Source: Motilimonas pumila (lineage in GTDB: Bacteria; Pseudomonadota; Gammaproteobacteria; Enterobacterales; CBDFNC01). Taken from it: a stretch of DNA of 64,000 nt. The position numbers and the translations under genes were made by a program. The notes below the pieces were generated by a model that was not told the DNA's origin, did no database searches, and saw nothing but the letters and a program-made list of their open reading frames with translations. Below, piece after piece: positions 8,309 through 16,195 of the stretch (within the stretch, counting starts at the first letter, position 1; every line of letters starts with the position of its first letter). The stretch lies in contig NZ_QZCH01000002.1 of assembly GCF_003596335.1 (NCBI RefSeq), positions 124,001 to 188,000 on the forward strand. The letters run 5' to 3'.

Positions 8309-9193
8309 ATGTTAAACCTTGAACAATTGACGGCCTTTATTGCCGCGGCAGAAAAAGGCTCGTTTTCAGCTGCGGCCCGCCACATAGGAAAAAGCCAAAG
8401 CTCTGTGAGCATCGCGGTAAACAACCTTGAGTTAGACCTCGGCATCACCTTGTTTGATAGAACCACCAAATATCCCACCATGACCCCACAAGGGGAGCGT
8501 TTATATGAACAATCTAAGGTGTTATTGCGCCAAGCAGAGCGGCTCCAAAGTTATGCGCAAAGTGCGGTGGATGAAGTAGAAGACGTGATCCATATTACCG
8601 TTGACCCGCTGGTTCCTTTATCCGTTATCGACAGTGCGTTAGAAAAAATGGCGCAAGCGTTTCCTTTTACGCAAGTGCAGCTGAGTAAAAAATTTGGCGA
8701 AGCATTGACCGACGCGGTGTTAAATGACGAAGCTAACTTGGGCTTGCACCTTACTTCGAAAGGCGTGCCAGATAACTTGGATTTTGTGGCGGTAGAGCAA
8801 ATTGAATGGGTTTGTGTCTGTAGCCCAGACTCCGACTTTGCAGACATGGAAATGGTAGACAACGAAACCTTGATTGCACAACGCCAAATTGTGTGTACCA
8901 GCATGTTAGAAAACCCCGTTTTGAATACCGTCAGCAAATTGTCTCAAGAAATCTGGCAAGCATTTGACCAAGACGACATGGTGCGTTTGGTCGAGCAGGG
9001 TTTAGGGTGGGCTTTTTTACCCAAGTCGATGGCCATTGAGAAAGAAGCGATGGGTACCTTGATTGAATTTACCCCTGAATTTCAGCAATCAGAGTTGTTT
9101 TATGCCGCTGATCTTATTTGGAAGGCCAATATGCGGCAAGGTCCGGCCATGCGTTTTTTGATTGAACAGTTAACCAAACAACAGCGCAGTTAA
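8309..9193 (+). CDS. LysR-family transcriptional regulator
   Basis: The 294-residue product is a full-length paralogue of the regulator at 2731: same length, HTH (SFSAAARHIGKSQSSVSIA) and effector domain (GLGWAFLPKSMA; YAADLIWKAN). AGGTGA lies before the ATG. It sits between the BamA-type barrel and the PAP2-barrel protein, all in the same direction, which suggests that one or both neighbours are its targets; this is inference. A GC-rich hairpin follows at 9226. Confidence 0.9.
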   Translation: MLNLEQLTAFIAAAEKGSFSAAARHIGKSQSSVSIAVNNLELDLGITLFDRTTKYPTMTPQGERLYEQSKVLLRQAERLQSYAQSAVDEVEDVIHITVDPLVPLSVIDSALEKMAQAFPFTQVQLSKKFGEALTDAVLNDEANLGLHLTSKGVPDNLDFVAVEQIEWVCVCSPDSDFADMEMVDNETLIAQRQIVCTSMLENPVLNTVSKLSQEIWQAFDQDDMVRLVEQGLGWAFLPKSMAIEKEAMGTLIEFTPEFQQSELFYAADLIWKANMRQGPAMRFLIEQLTKQQRS

Positions 9194-9225
9194 TACTCGG
9201 TAGCCCTCATTCCTATCTTGTTTGG

Positions 9226-9256
9226 TCACCGCAAGGCCCCTTGCGGTGAAATTTTC
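9226..9256 (+). terminator. Probable terminator after the second complete lysR
   Basis: CACCGCAA (9227-9234) pairs with TTGCGGTG (9241-9248) around GGCCCC, followed by AAATTTTCC. The T-run is short and offset, so termination strength is uncertain. Confidence 0.65.
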
Positions 9257-9417
9257 CTTGATATTCACCCATAATCTATAGATTTTTTGCTTACACGGCA
9301 GTTACTTATATTGACCCATCTATTTTGTTAATGGGTATTGGTTAAAAGTATAAGAAAATCCGATTTAACATGGTTCCCATCAAGTGATTAGCACTTCAAC
9401 CAAACAGGAACGCAGCC

Positions 9418-10701
9418 ATGTTAAACCTTAAAACATTTGCCAAAACAGCCGTATTCTTAAGCCTTTTTGCAGGAGCAGCGCAAGCCAGTAATGAAATTAA
9501 CAGCTCGGTGAACGACAGTTACGTTGAAGCCGGCGATGCGCTGCAAATTGCCATTCCTGCCATGGGTTACTTTGCCGCTTGGTTGCATGATGATTGGGAA
9601 GGTGCAAAACAACTGACTTATTCAGTGGTGAGCACACAAGCAATTATTCACGGCATGAAATATGCGGTGGGCCGTCGTCGCCCAAATGACTCCAGCTGGA
9701 ATTCATTTCCATCTGGCCACACTGGCGCAGCCTTTTCCGGCGCTGCATTTTTACAAAGCCGCTACGGCGCAGCATGGGGTGTACCAGCATATGCCGCCGC
9801 AGCATTTGTGGGTGCCAGTCGAGTGCACGGTAATCGCCACTTTGCAGATGACGTGGTAGCCGGAGCCGGCATTGCGTTTTTGGTGAACCAGTATTTTACG
9901 TCAGCTCATCAGGTCGAGGGTATGTACCTTAATGCCACGACCACAGGAGACGGTGCTGCACTCGGGGTGACGCTAACCAATGAATTTTTTGACGCAGAAG
10001 ACAAAGCCAAAGGGTTTACGCAAAAAACGACGGTTCAAAACCAACGCTTTGAGCTTGGCATAGGCTTTAACTTCGCGGACTCATTTGGCCAGATAGGCGC
10101 GGCAGACATTATGCCAAGCTCGGCACCCGTAGATAAATTCCAGCCGTTTTCATACGCCAATTATCAATACCAGTTTGATGATAAAGCAATGCTCGAAATT
10201 GAGTTCAGTCCCAATGAAACTCGCCGTGCAGGCTCTTTAAATAAAAGCGTTAGCTTTAAAGGTAAAGATTACCGTAATGACCAAGAAGTGTACGCAGCAT
10301 TTCGTCAGTGGTCCCTAGGCGCTACCTACAATATGCCCCTATTTCAAGGAGATGAACTGACGGTAATGGGCGGTATCGGGGCGTCGGCATACTACGTAGG
10401 CTTTGAAATTGATCGCAAAGATGGTGGTAATCACTATGCCGAAGACTTTATGCGGGTATTGCCGGCGGCTAATCTCAGAACCCAATATGAAGTGACAGAG
10501 CACTTAGACTTACTGGCGAAAGCGCAGGTGCAAGGCTGGAATGGTGACCACGTATTGCAAGCCGAAGCAGGACTGGCATACCACATTAACCGAGACTGGG
10601 AAGTGGGTCTTAAATACGCTTACTCAAACTCAAAATGGAAAAAACACAACATTAAATACGATAGCCAGTCAGTTGTGTTGACCATTGCTAACCACTTTTA
10701 A
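9418..10701 (+). CDS. PAP2-family phosphatase fused to a beta-barrel-like domain
   Basis: The 427-residue product has a signal peptide ending AQA (about residue 23). A PAP2 (type 2 phosphatidate phosphatase) core has all three motifs: K81..RRRP89, P98-SGH-101, and SR135..RH141FAD. These supply the phosphate-binding residues and catalytic histidines. From about residue 170 the protein changes to alternating strands rich in aromatic residues, ending TIANHF with a terminal Phe, as in outer-membrane barrels. A periplasmic/outer-membrane lipid or lipid A phosphatase is plausible. Ordinary PAP2 enzymes are about half this length. Confidence 0.82.
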   Translation: MLNLKTFAKTAVFLSLFAGAAQASNEINSSVNDSYVEAGDALQIAIPAMGYFAAWLHDDWEGAKQLTYSVVSTQAIIHGMKYAVGRRRPNDSSWNSFPSGHTGAAFSGAAFLQSRYGAAWGVPAYAAAAFVGASRVHGNRHFADDVVAGAGIAFLVNQYFTSAHQVEGMYLNATTTGDGAALGVTLTNEFFDAEDKAKGFTQKTTVQNQRFELGIGFNFADSFGQIGAADIMPSSAPVDKFQPFSYANYQYQFDDKAMLEIEFSPNETRRAGSLNKSVSFKGKDYRNDQEVYAAFRQWSLGATYNMPLFQGDELTVMGGIGASAYYVGFEIDRKDGGNHYAEDFMRVLPAANLRTQYEVTEHLDLLAKAQVQGWNGDHVLQAEAGLAYHINRDWEVGLKYAYSNSKWKKHNIKYDSQSVVLTIANHF

Positions 10702-10714
10702 AAGCTGCAAATTC

Positions 10715-10748
10715 AACGGCCAAGCCATGGCAACATGGCTTGGCCGTT
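10715..10748. terminator. 15-bp perfect hairpin between convergent genes
   Basis: AACGGCCAAGCCATG pairs perfectly with CATGGCTTGGCCGTT around a four-base loop. It lies 13 bp after the PAP2 gene and its right arm touches the stop codon of the minus-strand helicase gene. Neither side has a strong T-run, so it may be a bidirectional but imperfect terminator. Confidence 0.65.
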
Positions 10749-13653
10749 AGTCTTTAATAACACTTTTTAATCGTGCAAAAGGTTTCATTGACTCATTTGC
10801 GCTAATGACGGCGTAGTCTGGGTTTTTGGCTCGGAGTTGATATTGGCCTTGTGGATCTTTTTCTATGTCTCTTAAAACGTAGAGATCGTCGCCACTGCTA
10901 TCTTGCATTTCTATCGCCATCGTCTGGCCAGTGATGGCGCCAGCGCTGGTTGAACTTACAAGTTCCAGTAGTAATAAGTCACCATCCAAAATGGGGGACT
11001 TGCCGCCATTCATCGAGTTGCCTGTGGCGTGAGCTAAAAAGTGTCTATTTGGATCCAAGTTGGCCATAGGTACTGAATACATTTCGACGTCTTCGTATCG
11101 GCCTGCTTTAAAATGACCACAAGCAATTTTTAAATCAGGGTAATAGGGCAGCAAAGTTGTTGTTTGCTCAGTTATTTCAATGGGGCCGACGCCTTCAGTT
11201 TGATTCGGTGAAATTTGCTTAGTGTCGATATACTTAGCAATACGATAATCCACCAGTTCTTTGACGAGGTCTTGTAAGGTATCAACTTCATTGTTTGCAA
11301 TGGTAAAGTTGGCTTTAAAATGACCAGTATCGAGAGTAAACCAAGGGGGCTGAGAGCTGCCTTTTTTGCTTTTTATCGAGTGTTCAATGGGGTTTTTTAG
11401 CCAATATTTAACCCAAGCGTCATCAGTGGCGGTTAAGTGTTGTACGTTTGTAGGCAGCTCTGTCTGTTTAAGAGTCGGGTAACTGGCTAAAATATGCCAG
11501 CTTTTGGCTGCTAGGGTGGCGATATCCGGCGCGTTATTTAAGCCATCTAGTTCGATAAATGCTTCTAATAAAAGCATTTTAAACGATTTAGTCATGGCGG
11601 TAGTTTGTACCGCCGCCAATAAAAAGTCGTGGTGTTTTTGAATTACCTGTTGCTTATGTTGATCTTGGCACTGGGCTGCAACCAAGCCAAACCAGCTTGC
11701 ATGCTGTTTCTTGACTTTGTTGAGGTCATAACCTGCGCGGTAAAATTCGGTAGCGTTGGGTGGATGCCCTAAGTGAGCCTGTAAATCCTGATATTCTTGT
11801 TGAGCACTTTTTCGCAGCTTTTTGGCAAGCTGGCTCCAAAAGTCCACCACTTTTACGTCTAAGTTTACAAAGCAACCTGCCCCTAAGTCAGGTCTGGCTT
11901 GGCCTTGATTGGCTAGCCCAGTGAGTTGTTTGCCCGGTTGTTTTGCTAATAACTCTTGTTTATTTAAAAAGGCTTGATGATTACCAATGAAGTCAATGAC
12001 TACTAAATGCGTTTTACCTTGATGAAGCCGTAAACCTCGACCTAACTGTTGTAAAAAGATGATCTGAGACTCAGTTGGACGCAGCATTAAGATAGTGTCA
12101 ATGGCAGGTAAATCAGTCCCCTCATTAAATAAATCGACGGAGAAAATGATATTGATATGACCCTTATCCAGCATACTCAGGGCTTCATTTCGTAGGATCT
12201 GAGAGTCACTATGAATGGCCACTGCGCGATAGCCAGCTTGTGTGAAGGCCTGATTAAATGCCTGCGCCATAAAATCGGCATGCTTTTTTGATACGCAAAA
12301 AGCCAAGGTGCGCGTTTGTTGATGTTGCTGCCAGTGCTTGAAGATGTGTTTAGCCCTTTGTTGAGTGGCAAACTGGGCGTCTAAACTACTGGGATCAAAG
12401 CGGCCATTTCGCCATGGAATTTCTTCATAATTTACAAATTCGTCCCAAATTCCATAGTAATGGAAAGGCACTAAAATTTGCTCATCAATCCCGTGTACCA
12501 AATTACGTTCAAATACCAAGTTGTCATGGCAAAGAGTCAGAATATTAGCTTGGTCACTGCGCTCGGGTGTTGCTGTTAGACCGAGCAAAAATTTGGGAGT
12601 GAAGTAATGCAAAATATTGCGATAAGTTTTTGCGCTGGCATGGTGAAATTCATCGATCACTATGTAATCAAAATGGTCAGCTGAAAATTGCTTGAGGTGT
12701 TGGGAGCGTCCCAAGGTTTGCACTGAGGCAAACAGCATGTCTTTGTGTTTGTCTTTTGTTTTGCCGTGATAGTAGCCTGACGACTTCTCTGGCCAAAGCT
12801 TGGCGAAGGTGTTCAATGCTTGCGATAATATCTCTTCGCGGTGAGCAACAAACAGTACTTTTTTGGCTGCCATTTGTTTAGCATCAAAAGCAGATAGCCA
12901 GGTTTTCCCCATGCCTGTGCCTAATACTACCAATCCTCTTTGGTAACCTTCCTTTCGGGAATTGGCTAATGCCAAAAGCGCTTCTGCTTGGGCAGTGTTT
13001 GGCGTATAGGGATCATTTTCAACGAATCCGTCGTGTTGCAACATCGTTAAGCTGGGTGGCTGACGACGTTCAATATAGTCATTAATCCACTCATCACTTA
13101 ATGGAACCGTATTAGGGTGGCTAAAAATTGCTGCAAACTCGGCACGTATATGGTGAAACTGTTGCGCCTGATAACAATTTTCCGGTGCTTGATAGTCCAA
13201 CCTTAAACACCACTCATGGGCTTGGGTGAGGGCGCTTTTTGAAATATTGTTTGAACCGATAAAAGCAGAGCCATGGAACATGGTGTGCTCTGTCGCCCCA
13301 GAGACAAAAATATACGACTTCATATGAAAGCTGTGATTTTTTGACTCAAATATCCTTACTTCAACGTTTTCCCCATCAAGGTCAGCTAAAGATCGCAGGG
13401 CAACAGGGTGTGTAATGGACAAGTAATCCGAGGTGAGTATTTTGAGTTTAAGAGCTTGGTTAGTTGCACGATGGCGCTCTATCGCTTCATGTAAGCTAGG
13501 AAGCAGTAAATCTAATCCAGATGGTTGTATAAAAGAGACTGCAATCTCTATTTCAGAGGCGTGGTTGATAGCATGAATAAGTTGTGGCAACAGTGGGTGA
13601 TTACCACCTGTTGTCAGTAAATTATCTTCGATGACCAAGGGACTTAATGGCAT
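10747..13653 (-). CDS. PLD-nuclease / SF2 helicase / S24-like multidomain protein (DUF3427 type)
   Basis: 968 aa. N-terminal phospholipase D-like domain with H110-M-K112 and GSNN at 133-136. Complete superfamily II helicase core: Walker A GTGMGKT 245-251, DEFH 334-337, TATP 360-363, motif VI QQLGRGLR 535-542. A helical region (DUF3427-like, KSFKMLLLEAF) follows. The C-terminal LexA/S24-like fold has S880 (GNSMNGG) and DGDLLLLE, but the usual general-base Lys position reads Leu (LYVLRD). Such proteins are probably DNA-acting ATPases with a nuclease and are often found in defence or repair settings; no function is proven here. It starts 9 bp after a disrupted methyltransferase gene, an apparent operon. 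Confidence 0.88.
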   Translation of the reverse strand: MPLSPLVIEDNLLTTGGNHPLLPQLIHAINHASEIEIAVSFIQPSGLDLLLPSLHEAIERHRATNQALKLKILTSDYLSITHPVALRSLADLDGENVEVRIFESKNHSFHMKSYIFVSGATEHTMFHGSAFIGSNNISKSALTQAHEWCLRLDYQAPENCYQAQQFHHIRAEFAAIFSHPNTVPLSDEWINDYIERRQPPSLTMLQHDGFVENDPYTPNTAQAEALLALANSRKEGYQRGLVVLGTGMGKTWLSAFDAKQMAAKKVLFVAHREEILSQALNTFAKLWPEKSSGYYHGKTKDKHKDMLFASVQTLGRSQHLKQFSADHFDYIVIDEFHHASAKTYRNILHYFTPKFLLGLTATPERSDQANILTLCHDNLVFERNLVHGIDEQILVPFHYYGIWDEFVNYEEIPWRNGRFDPSSLDAQFATQQRAKHIFKHWQQHQQTRTLAFCVSKKHADFMAQAFNQAFTQAGYRAVAIHSDSQILRNEALSMLDKGHINIIFSVDLFNEGTDLPAIDTILMLRPTESQIIFLQQLGRGLRLHQGKTHLVVIDFIGNHQAFLNKQELLAKQPGKQLTGLANQGQARPDLGAGCFVNLDVKVVDFWSQLAKKLRKSAQQEYQDLQAHLGHPPNATEFYRAGYDLNKVKKQHASWFGLVAAQCQDQHKQQVIQKHHDFLLAAVQTTAMTKSFKMLLLEAFIELDGLNNAPDIATLAAKSWHILASYPTLKQTELPTNVQHLTATDDAWVKYWLKNPIEHSIKSKKGSSQPPWFTLDTGHFKANFTIANNEVDTLQDLVKELVDYRIAKYIDTKQISPNQTEGVGPIEITEQTTTLLPYYPDLKIACGHFKAGRYEDVEMYSVPMANLDPNRHFLAHATGNSMNGGKSPILDGDLLLLELVSSTSAGAITGQTMAIEMQDSSGDDLYVLRDIEKDPQGQYQLRAKNPDYAVISANESMKPFARLKSVIKD

Positions 13654-13662
13654 GGGGTGCTC

Positions 13663-13992
13663 TTATGATTTAATTAGAATGGCATTTAACCATTGCTCTT
13701 GTTGTCTGCTAGGCCTGAGATCTGAAGTGACCCAGGTAGACTGTACAGTCAGTGATGTACCCTGTAGCACTTGTGATAGCAAAAACTCATTTAAGTTGGT
13801 GAAAGTGCGTTGGTCCCTTTCAACTTCATCATCACCGTATTTAAAAGAGCAATAGAAAGCACCATCTGATTTGAGCATCTTTGCCAAGTGCATAAAGGTT
13901 TGAGTGAGTAAGCTGTAAGGAACATGTAATAGTGATGCACAAGCCCAAATACCATCAAAATGATTGTGAGGTGAGCTAAAACTTGAAAAGCT
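13663..13992 (-). pseudogene. SAM methyltransferase, C-terminal fragment (split by IS256)
   Basis: This is the 3' part of a class I methyltransferase gene interrupted by the IS256-family element. Joining the coding strand of 15307-15564 to one copy of the 8-bp duplication and then 13984 downward restores a continuous frame: ..VILASFSSFSSPHNHFDGIWACASLLHVPY.., with the family's F-D-x-I-W-A and LLHVP motifs. The fragment ends ..QWLNAILIKS, 9 bp before the helicase start. It lacks the SAM-binding motif I and is unlikely to work alone. An internal ATG at 13893 could give a 76-residue remnant. Confidence 0.9.
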
Positions 13993-15298
13993 GAGGCTGT
14001 AACAGATTCTGTGTATCTGCCATTTAGTTAACGTATTTTTCTAAACGTTCCTCGAACTCGATAATAAACCGACTCATAGCTTGGCGCCAGTTTTGAATGG
14101 GCATCGTCCATTTCTTGCTGGCGTCTTTGATTGCTAGATACACCATCTTGGTGGCTGCCTCGTCGTTTGGGAAGAGCTTACGTTTCTTGAGTGCCTTCCG
14201 TATTACGCTATTCAGAGACTCAATCGCATTGGTGGTGTAAATAGCCCGGCGAATATCTTCAGGGTAGTTAAAGAGTGTGTTGAGGTTATGCCAGTGATTG
14301 CGCCAGGACTTAGAGATTTGTGGGTACTGTTTGTCCCAGGCTTCACTAAAGCGCTCCAGTTCAAGCAAGGCCTCATCTTCTGTAGCTGAGCGATATACAC
14401 GCTTTAAGTCGGCGGTGACAGCCTTGTAGTCTTTCCACGACACATACTTCAATGAGTTCCTCACCATATGGACGATGCAAAGCTGAATGTGTGTTTGGGG
14501 GAAGACGGTATTGATCGCATCAGGGAAGCCCTTCAGACCATCTACACAGGCGATAAGTATATCTTCAACACCACGTTGATTGAGTTCAGTTAAAACACTC
14601 AGCCAGAATTTAGCACCCTCGTTTTCGGCTATCCACATGCCCATTAACTCTTTCTGGCCGTCTGTGTTAATGCCCAAAGCAAGGAAGATAGACTTATTGA
14701 TAATACGTTTATCTTGACGGATCTTGACCACAATACAATCGAGATAGACGATAGGATAAATGGCATCGAGTGGTCTAGATTGCCACTCCACAATTTCTTC
14801 CATTACCGCATTTGTGACACGCGAAACTAGGCTGGGAGATATCTCCGCCCCGTACCACTCATCGAAAGCATTAACAATGTCACGAGTACTCATACCTTGC
14901 GCATAGAGCCACAAGATCTTGTCATCCATAGAGGTAAATCGTGTTTGGTGTTTTTTGACGAGCTTGGGGTCAAATGAGCCAAGACGATCTCGTGGAGTAT
15001 CGAGCTCAAACTCTCCATCTTCGGTTTTTATGCGCTTAGAGCTCTTTCCATTTCGGGTGTTCTTCGATTTGGAGGGAGTGTGTTTGTCATAACCAAGATG
15101 CTCATCCATTTCAGCGTTGAGTGCCGCTTCAACAGTGATCTTCTTGAGCATCTGGCTGAATTCAGTTAAATCATCTTGAGTTTTAATTCCCTTTGCAGCT
15201 TCTTTAGCAAAAGCTTCAAGTGCTTTTTTGTCCATGTGCCTATCCTTAGCCATTACGGCTTTAAGTTTAGACAGTTACACAGAATTTAGGACAGTCTC
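13993..15298 (-). mobile_element. IS256-family insertion sequence, complete
   Basis: The 1306-bp element contains one transposase gene. Its inverted ends read GAGGCTGT..ATTCTGTGTATCTG on the left and GAGACTGT..ATTCTGTGTAACTG on the reversed right side. The 8-bp direct repeat GAAAAGCT occurs at 13985-13992 and 15299-15306, the expected target duplication size for IS256. It interrupts the methyltransferase gene in the same orientation, so transcription leaving the element could still reach the helicase gene. Confidence 0.95.
14024..15253 (-). CDS. IS256-family (mutator-type) transposase
   Basis: The 409-residue product (403 if the inner Met of MDKKALEAFAKEA is used). Typical IS256/Transposase_mut features: N-terminal LNAEMDEHLGYDKH, the first catalytic Asp in YPIVYLDCIVVKIR, the second in IACVDGLKGFPDAI, C/H residues in QLCIVHMVRNS, and the catalytic Glu region TTNAIESLNSVIRKA. 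Full length with no disruptions, so the element is probably active. It catalyses excision-circle formation and insertion of the element. Confidence 0.96.
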   Translation of the reverse strand: MAKDRHMDKKALEAFAKEAAKGIKTQDDLTEFSQMLKKITVEAALNAEMDEHLGYDKHTPSKSKNTRNGKSSKRIKTEDGEFELDTPRDRLGSFDPKLVKKHQTRFTSMDDKILWLYAQGMSTRDIVNAFDEWYGAEISPSLVSRVTNAVMEEIVEWQSRPLDAIYPIVYLDCIVVKIRQDKRIINKSIFLALGINTDGQKELMGMWIAENEGAKFWLSVLTELNQRGVEDILIACVDGLKGFPDAINTVFPQTHIQLCIVHMVRNSLKYVSWKDYKAVTADLKRVYRSATEDEALLELERFSEAWDKQYPQISKSWRNHWHNLNTLFNYPEDIRRAIYTTNAIESLNSVIRKALKKRKLFPNDEAATKMVYLAIKDASKKWTMPIQNWRQAMSRFIIEFEERLEKYVN

Positions 15299-15564
15299 GA
15301 AAAGCTCGCCAGTATGACGGGCTGCTTTATGTGTTTACTTGCCAGCTCGACTAAAGCTGGGCTCGCATCAAACGCCTCCACTTGGTAATAGCGTTGAAGG
15401 AAGTGCAAACTGTCTCGGCCTGAACCGCAACCTGCGTCTAGAATTTTCCCATGTTGTTTTACTAGGGGTAAAAACCGATTGTAAAGTGGCGCCATTTCGA
15501 CTGCTACAGTGCCTTTGAAGAAGGTCTTGGCGTGGTTGTCGTAATAACTCAAATTAAGACCCAA
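15299..15564 (-). pseudogene. SAM methyltransferase, N-terminal fragment (split by IS256)
   Basis: This is the 5' part of the methyltransferase. It contains motif I (ILDAGCGSGRDS) and the acidic end of strand 2 (VEAFDASPALVELA); beyond 15299 the frame runs into IS256 sequence and stops at 15286. The start looks like TTG at 15564 (an in-frame stop lies two codons upstream) or the TTG four codons later. No good ribosome site is seen. With the C-terminal piece the intact protein would be about 195 aa. Relatives are small soluble methyltransferases of unknown acceptor. Confidence 0.88.
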
Positions 15565-16195
15565 TAGCTAAATATTTCAATACGTAACAGTATGGAAATT
15601 CTCAATAGGAAATACAATGCGCAGGCATAAGAAATCTGAGTAAAGGGGGCAAAGATGCGCCAACCTGATAAACCTTTCTGTTACATATTTGGTGCTTTTT
15701 GTGTGTGCTGGCTATTTTTCTATTACGGCGGATTGGCCGAGCATATGAATGTTGTGCCGCGAGTGTATTGATCTTGACCGTTCGAGGTAAACTTTTCTCG
15801 TTGAAGGGATAAAGTGAAATATCCCTCGCATTTAGCAAGGTCTTTATAAAACTTTGACCGCTTGTTTCTAACTTGACTGAAAATATCAGTTAAAAATTTT
15901 ATTGATCTGATTTGATTGATCTTTTTGTATTTTCTCTGCGCGTATTCCATGTCGTTTCAGTTGCTTTTTTGCTGCTCTTACTCTGATTGATTATTGCTTC
16001 CACGACAGACAGTTATAGCTTCTTAAATTTTTCAACCATACTCATTACTTAAAGTATGAGTTCTGCGATGCATGGACGATAAAAACGCCCCTTTAAGGGT
16101 GATTAAGTCGGCGTTCAGGACAGTTCCGTTAAGGTGTGCTTAGCATGGCAAAAGACAACATGTGTTGCTCTTATTGTGACTAACAAGGTGTGGCT
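15565..16195. other. 630-bp intergenic region with a tiny cysteine-rich ORF
   Basis: Divergent promoters for the methyltransferase/helicase unit and the chemoreceptor should lie here. No sizeable gene is seen. At 16145-16183 a 12-codon ORF (MAKDNMCCSYCD) with AAGGTG in front ends 12 bp before the chemoreceptor start; it could be a leader peptide or chance. Confidence 0.4.

Noticed and set aside
16044-16092. Possible sigma-28 promoter before the chemoreceptor (TAAAGTAT..GACGATAA)
   Set aside because: The gap between the two parts is 17 bases instead of 11, so it does not fit the flagellar promoter.
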